A model generated the notes under the pieces. The model did not search any database. It was given only the letters and a program-made list of their open reading frames with translations, and was not told the origin of the DNA. Below, piece by piece: positions 8,244 to 18,143 of a stretch of DNA of 64,000 bases. A program made the translations under genes and the position numbers. The stretch lies in NCBI GenBank assembly GCA_028285105.1, contig JANQQE010000030.1:248001-312000 (forward strand), written 5' to 3'. This stretch comes from Alphaproteobacteria bacterium. Lineage in GTDB: Bacteria; Planctomycetota; Phycisphaerae; UBA1845. How positions within the stretch are numbered: the first letter of the stretch is position 1; each line of letters opens with the position of its first letter.

Positions 8244-9707
8244 TTACGGCGATGATGCCAATTCGAAATCGAGTTGGGCGGCTTCGTTTTCGATGAGCGT
8301 TACCGATTGGGTCAGCGGTTCGTAGCCTTCGTGCGAAACTTCTACGATCGCGAGACCGGCGGGTACATGGTCGAGAACGTACTCGCCGTTTGCGTCAGTT
8401 ACATCTGACGTGCTACCGCCTGAAACGACCGTTGCGCCTTCGATCGGTTCGTCGCTGGCTGCATCGGTGACCTGCCCGATCATCTGGCCGGTTTGTGCCA
8501 CGATGTATGGATTAATCAGTAGTTTGACAAAATCGACGGCGTAGCCGTCCCCCGCTCCCGTCGTGAGATCGTCGATCAGGATCTCCAAACGCCCTGACGA
8601 AACCTCGGCGATGAATTCATCGGGCACGTCGATGCTGATGAGTTGACCGACCGGGCCATCTTGATCGAGTACGTTGAGTCGCGATTCCAAGAACCGTGCC
8701 CGCAAACCATTCAACGTGATTTTGTAATCCGCGCCCCATCGCGGTGCCTGCATGTCGTCGATGAAAATCTGGATAATCGCACCGGCGAGCGCGCGACCCT
8801 CGAGGCTGTACTCCAGCGTGATTGGTCGCACGGTGTTTTCAGGTCGCGACGTGTCTCGGGAATACCCGTCGGCATCCTCTGCTGCCCGACCGGTATAACT
8901 GGTCACCACCATGATGCGGTCGGTCCCTTCCGGGTCTTCCGGATCGAGCGTCCAGGGAAAATCGTGCGGTGGGGTCACGTTGCCCGAAAACGGGTCGAAG
9001 AAATCGTCGAAGCCGTTGTTAAGATTGTCGATGTCACCAACGCGAACAACCAATTCGGCTTCGGACGTATTGTGCAGCACAACATACTTGGCTGAATAGT
9101 CTCCGTTTTCAGGTGTCACAACCGGTTCGTCATCAGGCTCATCCGCGGGATCGCCGCCACCCGGTCCCCCGCCCAAACCACCACCGAATCCGCCTCCAAA
9201 CCCACCGCCTGAACCTCCTTCGCCATTGCCTTCGTCTGGCTCCGTTGCTTCCCCGTCATCATCGCTGACGGTATCTCCGTCAGAGTTATCAACCGGGGTG
9301 TTGTCTGCTGGTTCGTCCAGATCATCGGGCGAATCGTCTGACTCACCCGAGTCAAACGCGCTCGCATCGTCGTCGGCATTGCCTTCGCTGAAGTCATTTT
9401 CTAAGTCGTCATCGCTGTGTTCGACGCGAATCCCGCAATCACCACAGTCCGTCCCGAGATCGCACGAACGTGAAAACGAATTCGGACCACCGTCGTCGCA
9501 GATGCCATCGTTGGCAAATTCGCAGGTGTTGGTGCAACTCGCAAGCGATTCAAACGCTTCACCGTTCTCTGCAAGATGTGCTGAACCGTTCTGACAACCG
9601 GCAAGCATCACAGCCGCAATACACCAGCCTGCACACACAACGACATCGCCCAACGAGAAGCCCCGTCGATAGCGGTTCGCTCTTGAGAATGGAAATGGAA
9701 TGCTCAT
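8244..9707 (-). CDS. Acidic multi-domain lipoprotein with carboxypeptidase-regulatory-like domain
   Basis: 487 residues from ATG 9707 (upstream in-frame codons to 9797 look non-coding). Lipobox VMLAGC ends at Cys38. Residues about 50-80 hold a Cys-rich motif (CTNTCEFANDGICDDGGP...GTDCGDCG) resembling the small disulfide repeats common in planctomycete and myxobacterial surface proteins. A long Asp/Glu/Ser linker and a Gly-rich run (GGGFGGGFGGGLGGG) follow, then a beta-rich domain (about 215-400) not recognised, and a C-terminal CarboxypepD_reg-like domain (IGQVTDAASDEPIEGATV...GYEPLTQSV). Probably exposed on the cell surface; function unknown. Confidence 0.8.
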   Translation of the reverse strand: MSIPFPFSRANRYRRGFSLGDVVVCAGWCIAAVMLAGCQNGSAHLAENGEAFESLASCTNTCEFANDGICDDGGPNSFSRSCDLGTDCGDCGIRVEHSDDDLENDFSEGNADDDASAFDSGESDDSPDDLDEPADNTPVDNSDGDTVSDDDGEATEPDEGNGEGGSGGGFGGGFGGGLGGGPGGGDPADEPDDEPVVTPENGDYSAKYVVLHNTSEAELVVRVGDIDNLNNGFDDFFDPFSGNVTPPHDFPWTLDPEDPEGTDRIMVVTSYTGRAAEDADGYSRDTSRPENTVRPITLEYSLEGRALAGAIIQIFIDDMQAPRWGADYKITLNGLRARFLESRLNVLDQDGPVGQLISIDVPDEFIAEVSSGRLEILIDDLTTGAGDGYAVDFVKLLINPYIVAQTGQMIGQVTDAASDEPIEGATVVSGGSTSDVTDANGEYVLDHVPAGLAIVEVSHEGYEPLTQSVTLIENEAAQLDFELASSP

Positions 9708-9880
9708 CGATTCTCTCTCACTTTGCACGACAGATCCTTCTGCCGCGCGCCCCCTCATGGCCCAGTGATGCGTCGCACACTTGCGCGTACGTTCCATGCT
9801 AGGCAGCCGAAAAGGCGCAGAACAAGCTCTCGTTGATTGTCGAGTGGAAAAATCGGTCGATCGAAAATGTTTTCGGACGC

Positions 9881-10474
9881 TTACGCAGTGCTGTGGGCGC
9901 GCTCGAAGGCTGCGATCTTGTCTTCGTGCGTCAGCGTAAGTCCGATAGGATCGAGACCGGCAAGCAGGCAGTGTCGCTTGTTGGCATCGACGTCGAATGA
10001 AATCGCAGTGCCGTCCGGCTGGACGATCGCTTGCGATTCAAGGTCGACGGTGAGTCGGAACCCCTCGTTTTCTCGCAACCGTTTGAACAGATCGTCCACC
10101 TGGTTATCGGGCAAGACGATAGGAAGCATGCCATTGTTAAAACAGTTGTTAAAAAAAATGTCGGCGAAGCTTGGGGCGATGATGCATTTGAATCCGTAGT
10201 CCAAAAGCGCCCACGGCGCATGCTCGCGCGATGAACCGCAGCCGAAGTTTTCCTTCGACAAGAGAATGCTCGCACCGGTATAACGCGGCTGATTCATTTC
10301 GAATGATGGGTTTTCACCACCATCGTCATTGAAGCGCCAGTCGTAGAACAAAAATTGGCCATACCCCGTGCGTTCAATCCGCTTGAGAAACTGCTTGGGT
10401 ATGATTTGATCGGTATCGACGTTGAGCGCTTCGAGCGGCGCTACAATACCGGTTAGTTTTGTAAACGGTTCCAT
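9881..10474 (-). CDS. leuD: 3-isopropylmalate dehydratase small subunit
   Basis: 197 residues, full length. Forms the swivelling small subunit of isopropylmalate isomerase in leucine synthesis. Landmarks: [15 protein letters not shown] near the start and the [14 protein letters not shown] loop near 85-100. It lies downstream of leuC on the same strand, 91 bases away, with a palindromic repeat in the gap. No strong ribosome site is visible before the ATG. Confidence 0.96.
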   Translation of the reverse strand: MEPFTKLTGIVAPLEALNVDTDQIIPKQFLKRIERTGYGQFLFYDWRFNDDGGENPSFEMNQPRYTGASILLSKENFGCGSSREHAPWALLDYGFKCIIAPSFADIFFNNCFNNGMLPIVLPDNQVDDLFKRLRENEGFRLTVDLESQAIVQPDGTAISFDVDANKRHCLLAGLDPIGLTLTHEDKIAAFERAHSTA

Positions 10475-10491
10475 GTCGAACGTCTCTGCGC

Positions 10492-10555
10492 GTAGGTCGG
10501 GTCATCGACCCGACGCTGTTGATCGAAAATCTGTCGGGTCGATGACCCGACCTAC
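10492..10555. repeat. BIME-like inverted pair of GTAG-headed palindromes between leuC and leuD
   Basis: Two copies of a 23-base unit beginning GTAGGTCGGGTCATCGACCC face each other around an 18-base spacer. Each unit is itself close to a palindrome (GTCGGGTC-ATC-GACCCGAC), and the pair ends in CTAC. This is the architecture of REP/BIME elements mobilised by RAYT transposases. It fills nearly all of the intercistronic gap and could form a strong RNA hairpin in the leuCD message. Confidence 0.8.
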
Positions 10556-10565
10556 CGGTGACCGA

Positions 10566-11981
10566 TTACTCTCCTTGATAATCCCAATTGCGAACGTCGG
10601 TGAAATGCCCTTTGATCGCTGCCGCCATCGCCATCGCCGGACTGACCAAGTGCGTTCGACTGCCTTTACCCTGACGCCCCTCGAAGTTTCGGTTCGACGT
10701 CGAAGCGCAACGATCGCCCGGTTTCAACACATCGTCATTCATTGCAAGGCACATCGAACAGCCCGCCTCCCGCCACTCAAAACCTGCCTCGATGAAGACC
10801 TTGTCCAGGCCCTCCGATTCGGCTTGCGCTTTGACCTGCACGGACCCCGGAACGATCAGCGCCTGATCGATACCGCTGTGCAACTTATGCCCCTTCACCA
10901 CGCGAGCCGCTCCCCGCAAATCTTCGATCCGGCCATTCGTACACGAACCGAAGAAAATCTTGTTCGGGCGAATTTCTGAAATCGGCAGGCCTTCATCAAG
11001 GTCCATGTATTCCAGCGCCTTACTCGTCGCTAGTCGCGCATTTGCGTCGGCGATTTCGTTGAGTCGAGGCGTGTGACTGGAAATACCCGTCACCATGCCC
11101 GGCGACGTACCCCAAGTTACTTGCGGTTCGATCGTCGCAGCATCGAGCGTGACGGTTTCGTCATATGTGCAACCATCATCCGAAGCCAACCCGCGCCACT
11201 TCTTCGCAAGTTCTTCAAAAGCTTCGCCCTCTGGCAAGAATTCGCGCCCGCGCAGATACGCGATCGTCGTTTCATCCGGCGAAATCAAGCCAGCCCGCGC
11301 CCCACCTTCAATGCTCATGTTGCAAACCGTCATTCGCCCTTCCATGCTCATCGCGCGAATGACCGACCCCGTGTACTCGATCACATAACCCGTACCGCCA
11401 GCCGTTCCAATCTTGCCGATGATCGCAAGAATCACGTCCTTCGGTGTAATGCCATCAGGTGGCGTACCGTCCACTTTGATCTGCATGGTTCTTGCGGTTT
11501 TTTGTCGCAGCGTCTGAGTGGCCAGGACGTGTTCGACCTCGCTCGTACCGATTCCGAACGCCAATGCCCCGAACGCCCCATGCGTCGACGTATGCGAATC
11601 GCCGCAGACGATGGTCATGCCCGGCTGCGTCAAACCGAGTTCGGGTCCGATGACATGCACGATGCCATTGCGTCGATTCTGCATGTCGAACAGGGTCACC
11701 CCAAACGAATCGCAATTTTCGGAAAGCACATCGACCTGCTTTTTGGACATCGGATCGGCGATCGCGACGAGGCGGCTGGTCGTTGGAATGTTGTGGTCCA
11801 TCGTCGCAAAAGTAAGGTCAGGCCGGCGCACTCGACGACCGGCCAACCGCAACCCCTCGAACGCTTGTGGTGACGTGACCTCATGCACAAAGTGACGATC
11901 GATATAAAGAATCGTCTCGTCGCCACCTTCCGCATGAACAACATGCGATTCCCAGATTTTCTCGTAAATATTCTTAGGCAT
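10566..11981 (-). CDS. leuC: 3-isopropylmalate dehydratase large subunit
   Basis: 471 residues from the ATG at 11981 ([15 protein letters not shown], the standard LeuC beginning); codons upstream to 12083 are not family-like. This is the aconitase-fold subunit carrying a [4Fe-4S] cluster: cluster ligands in [11 protein letters not shown] and in CSMCLAMN are present, as are the [26 protein letters not shown] block and the C-terminal [16 protein letters not shown]. Isomerises 2- to 3-isopropylmalate in leucine synthesis with LeuD. Divergent from the formyltransferase gene. Confidence 0.96.
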   Translation of the reverse strand: MPKNIYEKIWESHVVHAEGGDETILYIDRHFVHEVTSPQAFEGLRLAGRRVRRPDLTFATMDHNIPTTSRLVAIADPMSKKQVDVLSENCDSFGVTLFDMQNRRNGIVHVIGPELGLTQPGMTIVCGDSHTSTHGAFGALAFGIGTSEVEHVLATQTLRQKTARTMQIKVDGTPPDGITPKDVILAIIGKIGTAGGTGYVIEYTGSVIRAMSMEGRMTVCNMSIEGGARAGLISPDETTIAYLRGREFLPEGEAFEELAKKWRGLASDDGCTYDETVTLDAATIEPQVTWGTSPGMVTGISSHTPRLNEIADANARLATSKALEYMDLDEGLPISEIRPNKIFFGSCTNGRIEDLRGAARVVKGHKLHSGIDQALIVPGSVQVKAQAESEGLDKVFIEAGFEWREAGCSMCLAMNDDVLKPGDRCASTSNRNFEGRQGKGSRTHLVSPAMAMAAAIKGHFTDVRNWDYQGE

Positions 11982-12162
11982 ATCTTCTGCAACCATCGGT
12001 GCGTCGATCATTCGCCCGGTGCGCGAACCAACCGAACGTCCATCGTCTATCAGCCAACCGACACTGTAGTCTAGCCGATCCACGTTTCAAGGTCCGGGCT
12101 TATTCCTTCGCAAGAAGTAGATGGGATTCGATTCGCGTTTCAGAATATGTAGAATGATATGC

Positions 12163-13152
12163 ATGAAAGTCGCATTGATTGGCAGCGTCAGTTCGAGTTG
12201 GCGAACGCTTCGCGGTTTGGTTCGGGGCGGGGTAGAGGTTGCGTGCGTACTGGGGCTGGACGAATCCCACGCTGATAGGGTGAGCGATTTTCAATCGATG
12301 CGGGAAATGGCGACCAAGCATGGGATTCCGTTTCGCTCATTCAACAAGATCGCTGAACCGGGGGCAGTCGCGTTCCTCGAATCGCACGCACCGGATCTAC
12401 TGTTCGTCGTCGGATTGTCGCAACTCGCACCACCGGAAGTCATCGACATCGCATCAGCCGGTGCGGTTGGGTTTCACCCTACGCCACTGCCGCGCGGTCG
12501 CGGACGCGCACCGGTGGCGTGGACAATATTGCTTCAAGAGCAAGCCGCTTCCAACCTGTTCTATCTGACCGAGCAAGCCGACGCCGGCGACATCATCATG
12601 CAGCGCCCCGTCGAAGTGAAACCGACCGATTACGCGCAGGATCTAATCGATCGCACAAACGACGTACTCGAAGAAATGATTGTCGAGTTGGCACCGGCGA
12701 TCAAAGACGGCAATTTACCGCGAATGCCGCAGGATCACTCGCGAGCAACGTGGTATGGCAAGCGCACCCCCAGGGATGGTCGCATCGATTGGGCGCAACC
12801 GGCTGACCAAGTTCACCGACTCATTCGCGCGGTGTCGCGCCCCTATCCCGGTGCGTTTACCCATGACGGACTCGAACGTTGTATCGCGTGGCAGGCCGAA
12901 CTTCACATCAGCGACGATCATGCGGGTACAGTGGGACAGGTACAGTGCATCGATGAGACGCGCGGCGTTTTGGTGCAGTGTGGGCGCGGGCTGTTGTGGC
13001 TGACCGAAGTTGAAAACGATTCGGGCGAACGGGTACCGCCGGCAGCGTTTCGTGTAGGATCGAAACTGGGTTTACAAACGCACGACGTGATCGAGTCGCT
13101 CGAAACGCGGGTGGCTGCTCTTAAAAAACAACTTGGCAAGTCGATTGAATAA
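12163..13152 (+). CDS. Formyltransferase of the Fmt/ArnA superfamily, probably acting on an amino sugar
   Basis: 329 residues from ATG 12163 (MKVALIGS). The N-terminal formyl-transferase fold has GFHPTPLPRGRGRAPVAWT at about 105-125 and DAGDIIMQ near 142-150. The His and Asp of the catalytic Asn-His-Asp set are present, but the Asn position before the His is Gly-Phe rather than the Asn-Val/Leu of tRNA formylases. The RGRAP(V/L)xW string resembles ArnA and other sugar N-formyltransferases. A C-terminal OB-like domain (about 215-310) follows. A PIG-L deacetylase begins 21 bases downstream. A true methionyl-tRNA formyltransferase role is possible but less likely. Confidence 0.75.
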   Translation: MKVALIGSVSSSWRTLRGLVRGGVEVACVLGLDESHADRVSDFQSMREMATKHGIPFRSFNKIAEPGAVAFLESHAPDLLFVVGLSQLAPPEVIDIASAGAVGFHPTPLPRGRGRAPVAWTILLQEQAASNLFYLTEQADAGDIIMQRPVEVKPTDYAQDLIDRTNDVLEEMIVELAPAIKDGNLPRMPQDHSRATWYGKRTPRDGRIDWAQPADQVHRLIRAVSRPYPGAFTHDGLERCIAWQAELHISDDHAGTVGQVQCIDETRGVLVQCGRGLLWLTEVENDSGERVPPAAFRVGSKLGLQTHDVIESLETRVAALKKQLGKSIE

Positions 13153-13173
13153 TACCGCCGATCGGAGGACACC

Positions 13174-13851
13174 ATGACGATTCTGGTCATTGCCCCACAT
13201 CCCGACGATGAAGTTCTCGGATGCGGCGGCACCATTCGCAGATTCGCGAATGAAGGTCACGCGGTGCATGTGGCGATCGTTACCCGCGGGTGGGCACCGC
13301 TGTTTCCCGATGAACAGGTGGCTCAGGTCCGCGCTGAAGCGGAAGCCGCCTCGAAAGTACTCGGCGTCAGCGGACTGCATTTCATGGACCTGCCCGTGAC
13401 GAAACTGGCCCACATGCCCGAACACGAACTAAACGGAACTGTCAGCCACATCATTGACCAAACCCAACCGAACTGGGTGTTTCTGCCCTATCGAAGCGAT
13501 CTGCACGAAGACCACAAGCAGATTTTTGACGCCGCCCAGGTGGCTCTTCGACCGCTGCCCAATCGAATGAACGTCGAGCGAATTCTGTGCTACGAAACGC
13601 TGAGCGAAACACATTGGCACGCTCCGCAAGCCGAACCGTCATTCACCCCGCAAACCTACATCGACATCACCAGCACACTCAAAACCAAACTCGAAGCGAT
13701 GCAGGCGTACAAATCGCAGCTCCGAGAAGCCCCCAACGCCCGCTCGATAGAATCGATCAAAGCACTCGCAAAATTCAGAGGCATGACCGTCCACCGAATG
13801 GCCGCAGAAGCGTTTGTGCCCCTTCGCGAGGTGCTGGGGGAATTGAAGTGA
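13174..13851 (+). CDS. PIG-L/LmbE-family zinc-dependent N-deacetylase
   Basis: 225 residues, with GGAGGA 6 bases before the ATG. The zinc site is complete: APHPDDEVLGCGGT at 7-20 (His-Pro-Asp-Asp) and LHEDHK near 111-116. This family removes acetyl groups from N-acetylglucosamine-type substrates (GlcNAc-PI, mycothiol and bacillithiol precursors, chitooligosaccharides). Here it is co-directional with, and 21 bases after, a sugar-type formyltransferase, so deacetylation followed by N-formylation of one sugar is a reasonable inference but is unproven. Confidence 0.85.
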   Translation: MTILVIAPHPDDEVLGCGGTIRRFANEGHAVHVAIVTRGWAPLFPDEQVAQVRAEAEAASKVLGVSGLHFMDLPVTKLAHMPEHELNGTVSHIIDQTQPNWVFLPYRSDLHEDHKQIFDAAQVALRPLPNRMNVERILCYETLSETHWHAPQAEPSFTPQTYIDITSTLKTKLEAMQAYKSQLREAPNARSIESIKALAKFRGMTVHRMAAEAFVPLREVLGELK

Positions 13852-13984
13852 CCCTGATTGGACTTCGGTGAAAACAGTGATGAATTTCGAAATCGCCAAG
13901 CGTAGCTAAAAATGGTGCTGTCAGATACGATGGTGTTCGTCGATTTACCTCATCCAATTTTATCGCATCGAGTGGCTGGTAACC

Positions 13985-14995
13985 ATGAAGTCTATCTTCC
14001 TACTTGCCTGCATCATTTTCTTCATACCCATTCTTTTGATGGCAGGTGCCCGCTTAGACGATGAAGCCATCGATAATGCGGAAGTCGCGAACGCGCGCAT
14101 GCAGCAACTTCATTCAGCCGTATTGATTTACTTGAATGACAACGAGTTCATCCTTGACGATCCGCTGCGCTTGGCAGAGGGAAACGCAATTCCACCAGTC
14201 ACGTTTTGGCACCCGGGTGATGATGATCCGGAACCTACCTTGATCGATAACTCCAACCCAAATCATAAGAACAGTGCACAAATTAGCTTTTTGTTTCGAA
14301 CAGGAGATTACTCCGCACTGCGACCCGACGAATTGGTCATTTGGGATAGCAGTCCCGCAAATGGCAATGGACAGTATTTTGGCATGATGACAAAAGACGG
14401 AGTGTTCGAAACCATTCCGCCGGCTGCTACGCCCGTACCGACCAAAGTCGCCTTGGCGCAATCGCATCTTCGCCGACTTGCGTGGGCCACAAGGTCGTAC
14501 GCAAGTGAAAATGAAGATTTGTTTCCCGACGACTTGATAAGGCTCTATGGCAACGATTTGAATTCGCCCCGGTCCTTTTGGAATCCCGGCGATAGCAACC
14601 CGCTTCCATCAGATATTACAAATTCAGTTCCGGACGCGGATTCGAGTACTCAGATAAGTTTTGACTATCTGCTGGCCGGAGAAGCAGAGGACACGGTGCC
14701 AGCCGATGCGATTGCATTCCAAGACAATAGCACCAGCAACAACGACGGGATTGGTATCAACATCGCAAGACTAAATGGCGTTGTCGAGTTGATCGTTTCG
14801 GGAACCGTTGGCGATGGTAATCAGGATGGCTGCATCGACCTTGCCGACTGGGCGAGACTCCAACAGTGTTTTAGCGGACCAGGAACACCCGTCAATGATG
14901 ACACTTGCCGACTATTGGACTTCGATCGAAACGGGGAAATTAGCGCAATTGACTATGAAAGATTCGCAACTGCGATGATTGGCCCATGCCCTTAG
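13985..14995 (+). CDS. Exported protein with two pilin-like repeats and a dockerin-like C-terminus
   Basis: 336 residues with an N-terminal hydrophobic segment (about 3-22). Two similar halves follow: residues about 35-140 and 155-265 each contain a helix with NARMQQLHSAVLIYLNDNE / AQSHLRRLAWATRSYASEN, an SFWNPGD / TFWHPGD motif and a DELVIWDS / DAIAFQDN strand, reminiscent of the C-terminal region of planctomycete DUF1559 pseudopilins. The last 60 residues carry two calcium-loop-like stretches (DGNQDGCIDLADW and DFDRNGEISAIDY), the dockerin type I pattern seen at the ends of many planctomycete exported proteins. Function unknown. Confidence 0.75.
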   Translation: MKSIFLLACIIFFIPILLMAGARLDDEAIDNAEVANARMQQLHSAVLIYLNDNEFILDDPLRLAEGNAIPPVTFWHPGDDDPEPTLIDNSNPNHKNSAQISFLFRTGDYSALRPDELVIWDSSPANGNGQYFGMMTKDGVFETIPPAATPVPTKVALAQSHLRRLAWATRSYASENEDLFPDDLIRLYGNDLNSPRSFWNPGDSNPLPSDITNSVPDADSSTQISFDYLLAGEAEDTVPADAIAFQDNSTSNNDGIGINIARLNGVVELIVSGTVGDGNQDGCIDLADWARLQQCFSGPGTPVNDDTCRLLDFDRNGEISAIDYERFATAMIGPCP

Positions 14996-15287
14996 CCGAG
15001 CGCAGTACGGATTCGGATCTTTGCAGAGCAGATCATGATCTGACGCGTCATGAATCTTCTGCAAACAATCATTCTAATGCCGTTTCCAAAACGGTCTCGT
15101 GACTATTCCCGTTTTGAATGCCGATTGCAGTAGCCCGCGTTCTTTGTCAATTCCTCGGACAGTTATTAATCGCCACAACAAAAATTTCGACGAAACTGCC
15201 TTAACGTAAGGGTCATCCGAACAAGACCGCAAGAACGCGGGGCAAATAACGAAAGCCAAATTGAAGTTATTCCAAACACAATGATGA

Positions 15288-15363
<76 letters not shown>

Positions 15364-15517
15364 GGAATCTGCCGGGCTGTACACTAGGGCTTTCTTGGAT
15401 TGGATTCAAGTTCGATGATTTTGTGTTTTGCGGATGCGGAAAGGGTGGCTTTTTGTTCCTGAATTGATGGCTTCGGCTTTTTTGCAATATCTTCTACTTT
15501 TTGCACTTTCCCGTGCT

Positions 15518-16603
15518 TTACTGTTGGCGATGGGTGCGGAGCAGGTCCACTATTCTCGTGAGGCGGTCGGGGATGGGGGCGATTAATTCCATTGTTTTTT
15601 CGCTGATGGGGTGGCGAAATTCGATTTTGAAGGCGTGCAGAGCTTGAAACGCCAGCAGCGTTTCTTCCAACCCTTCTCCAGAAATTTGCATTTCGCTCAG
15701 GTGATGACCGCCGTAAAACGTGTCGCCCACCAGCGGATAACCGATCGCCGACATGTGTACGCGGAGTTGGTGCGTCCTGCCCGTCTTCGGGAACATGTGG
15801 ACTGTTGTGAATCCCCTAAACCGCTCCTGCACCTCGTACTTGGTGACGGCATCTTTGAAGAGCATCTGTCTCGTTGGAAAGCCCGGTACCATGTAGCGCT
15901 CTTTGATCATCGGGTGGTCGGCCAACGGTTGATTGATGATGTCGCGATCGAGCGACACCTCTCCTTCGCAGATGCCGAAATAGGTTTTCTGAATTTCGCG
16001 CTTCTCGAATTGCAAGCTCAACCGCCAATGGGCTTCGTCCGTCTTGGCGACCAACATGATACCGCTCGTGTTCTTGTCTAGGCGATGCACGATCCCCGGA
16101 CGAAACGCTTCCGATCCGCTTGAAAGGTTTTGCCCAGCATAAAATGCCAAACCGTTCGCAAGCGTTCCCAAACCCGTCGATTTTGAGGGATGGCAAATGA
16201 TATCGATCTGTTTATTGAGCGCTAACATATGATCGTCTTCGTAGATGATCGTGAGCGGAATATCTTCGGGCGTGATGTCCGTCGGTTCGGGCGGTGGAAC
16301 ACGGACGGCCACCTCGTCTCCCAGTGCAGGTTCGTAACTGTTCTTGGCTTTCTTGCCGTTGACGGTAATCTCGCCCTGCTTGATAAGTTTTTGGATCAGC
16401 GTGCGCGACAGTCGTGGGAAACGCCCCTGCAAATATTTGTCGAGTCGCCGCCCCGTACGCTTCTTGCGAATGACCAACGTTTGAACTTCAAGCCCGCCGT
16501 CCTCACTGCCAGCCGCCTCGTCGCCGTCGGTTTGATCGTTTGCTGCGCCTGGATCTTCGGCGTTGACATTGCATTGGGATAGTGATGGGCTTTGATCGGG
16601 CAT
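15518..16603 (-). CDS. rluD: RluA/RluD-family pseudouridine synthase
   Basis: 361 residues from ATG 16603; an upstream GTG at 16618 is possible but GTGAG before 16603 fits a ribosome site. An acidic N-terminal extension (1-40) precedes an S4 RNA-binding domain (about 50-105; RLDKYLQGRFPRLSRTLIQKLIKQG). The catalytic domain has the GIVHRLDKNTSGIMLVAKT motif with the nucleophilic Asp, and GRTHQLRVHMSAIGYPLVGD. Modifies uridines in rRNA. The exact target (RluD-type 23S helix 69 or RluA/RluC-type) cannot be fixed by eye, so the symbol is tentative. Confidence 0.88.
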   Translation of the reverse strand: MPDQSPSLSQCNVNAEDPGAANDQTDGDEAAGSEDGGLEVQTLVIRKKRTGRRLDKYLQGRFPRLSRTLIQKLIKQGEITVNGKKAKNSYEPALGDEVAVRVPPPEPTDITPEDIPLTIIYEDDHMLALNKQIDIICHPSKSTGLGTLANGLAFYAGQNLSSGSEAFRPGIVHRLDKNTSGIMLVAKTDEAHWRLSLQFEKREIQKTYFGICEGEVSLDRDIINQPLADHPMIKERYMVPGFPTRQMLFKDAVTKYEVQERFRGFTTVHMFPKTGRTHQLRVHMSAIGYPLVGDTFYGGHHLSEMQISGEGLEETLLAFQALHAFKIEFRHPISEKTMELIAPIPDRLTRIVDLLRTHRQQ

Positions 16604-16763
16604 GAACTCACACGACACTCAGTTGCGGAAACTCGTTTGCAGAATGGTTTGAAATTCTTTCGTGGTGAAGGGCGATTCAGATTAAGGTATTTAACTCAAA
16701 CCCGAGTGTATCGCACATGCATTAGACTGTCGAATTGCCAAGGCTTGCGGAGCGCAGAGATCG

Positions 16764-17663
16764 ATGCCCAATGAAGTGCCCACCATCCGAGCGATTTACA
16801 ATCCGATTGCGGGCAGGCGTGACCTTACGGCGTTTCTCGCAAAGCTGGCCCGTGAGTTGGAAAATCGGGAATTCAACCTAGAAATCACGCCGACAACAGG
16901 TCCGGGCGATGCAACGCAACTGGCCAAGGAAGCCCCTGATGACATCCATGCAGTGATTGCTGTCGGCGGTGACGGGACATGTCGCGATGTGGCTGCCGGA
17001 TTGATCGGACGTTCCATCCCCATGATCGTCGCACCTGCCGGCAACGAAAACATCCTCGCCAAGTACATCAAAGCCAAAGCTAATGTCGATTCGTTGATAT
17101 CGACAACGATCCTCGGAAAGGTAACTCCGTACGACTTGGGGACCGCCAATTCAGCCCCATTCCTGTTGATGGCCGGTGTTGGCTTCGACGCAGAAGCCGT
17201 CAAGCGGGTCACCGAAATACGCACCGGTCACATTTCGTATCTGACATACGCAATGCCGCTTTGGCAAACATTCTGGCAGCATGAGTTTCCAAATCTGCGC
17301 GTGACTGTTGATGACAAGATCGAATTTGAAGGATGTGGTTTGGCATTCGTCGGTGTGATGCCGCGTTACGCAATCGGACTTCATTTGCTGACCAACGCAA
17401 AACACGACGACGGGTTGCTCGACATTTGCGTCATGGCTTGTTCGTCGAAACGACAACTTATTGGACTGTCCGTTGCATCCGTTTTCGGTCGTCATGTTCG
17501 ACGCAAGGGTGTTGTCTACTGCAAGGGCGAGCGCGTTCGCATTGAGTCCCTCGACGAACGAGATGTCCCGTGCCAGATTGACGGCGACGTTGCGGGGAGT
17601 CTTCCACTCGAATGCGGGGTCATGCCCGGTGCGCTTCGTTTGATTGTTCCACCACCCGATTAG
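16764..17663 (+). CDS. Diacylglycerol/lipid kinase family protein (YegS-like)
   Basis: 299 residues. The nucleotide-binding GGDGTCRDVAAGL motif (near 72-84) and APAGNENILAKY match the DAGK catalytic domain; NPIAGRRDLTAF at the start is the usual NP.aG motif. The C-terminal beta domain includes GVGFDAEAV and DDGLLDICVM, both typical, and ends with QIDGDVAGSLPLE. Phosphorylates a lipid such as diacylglycerol or a sphingoid or isoprenoid alcohol; the substrate is not determined by sequence. Stands alone between the divergent rluD-like gene and xerD. Confidence 0.85.
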   Translation: MPNEVPTIRAIYNPIAGRRDLTAFLAKLARELENREFNLEITPTTGPGDATQLAKEAPDDIHAVIAVGGDGTCRDVAAGLIGRSIPMIVAPAGNENILAKYIKAKANVDSLISTTILGKVTPYDLGTANSAPFLLMAGVGFDAEAVKRVTEIRTGHISYLTYAMPLWQTFWQHEFPNLRVTVDDKIEFEGCGLAFVGVMPRYAIGLHLLTNAKHDDGLLDICVMACSSKRQLIGLSVASVFGRHVRRKGVVYCKGERVRIESLDERDVPCQIDGDVAGSLPLECGVMPGALRLIVPPPD

Positions 17664-17920
17664 TACGCCCTGACTGAATTGACCCATATTCAATCTCACA
17701 CTAAACAATTTGTCTTGCGTTTTATCGGCCGTCCGATAAGCGTTTCGACATGACGTTTTGGCTGCGAGCGCTTTTCAGGATAACTCGGCTTTGGCAATAC
17801 ACAGAACTTGGGCAACATAAGGTTAACGACTCACTTAATTTCGTTGCGGCGCTTCAACTCAAAGTACATTTTGTGCTATGATTTAAGCTTAGTGAGTGTG
17901 CCATGCGCAGGCGATTTCAG

Positions 17921-17948
17921 TTGACGGGGACGGTGTTTTTCCTAGAAT
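17921..17948 (+). promoter_or_regulatory. Sigma-70-like promoter upstream of xerD
   Basis: TTGACG (-35) at 17921, 16-base spacer, TAGAAT (-10) at 17943. It points toward xerD, whose start is about 210 bases downstream, leaving a long leader. Confidence 0.55.
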
Positions 17949-18089
17949 GCGCCCGTCTTGGTTCAAGGGGAGGACCTTCGCAAGAAATCGTTTCCAAAGA
18001 ACAGCCGCAAACCGAATCGACTTGCCTTGCGATAAAAAGTGACACAAGTTGTCATTAAAAAACTTAACTAAATAATTCGATCGGCCGTG

Positions 18090-18143
18090 CCAAGAGTACT
18101 AACCGGCCAAAGAATACTGGCTGTCCAAGGAACACTGGCCGAA
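18090..18143 (+). repeat. Three imperfect tandem repeats ahead of xerD
   Basis: Units begin at 18090, 18107 and 18125 with the pattern CCAA-GA--ACT-GCC: CCAAGAGTACTAACCGG, CCAAAGAATACTGGCTGT and CCAAGGAACACTGGCCGAA. They end about 20 bases before the xerD ATG. They could be an operator or decayed repeats. Confidence 0.55.

Noticed and set aside
11073-11873. 266-residue plus-strand frame
   Set aside because: Antisense to leuC; Arg/His-rich composition typical of a shadow.
18090-18143. CRISPR-like array upstream of xerD
   Set aside because: Only three diverged 17-18-base units without spacers.
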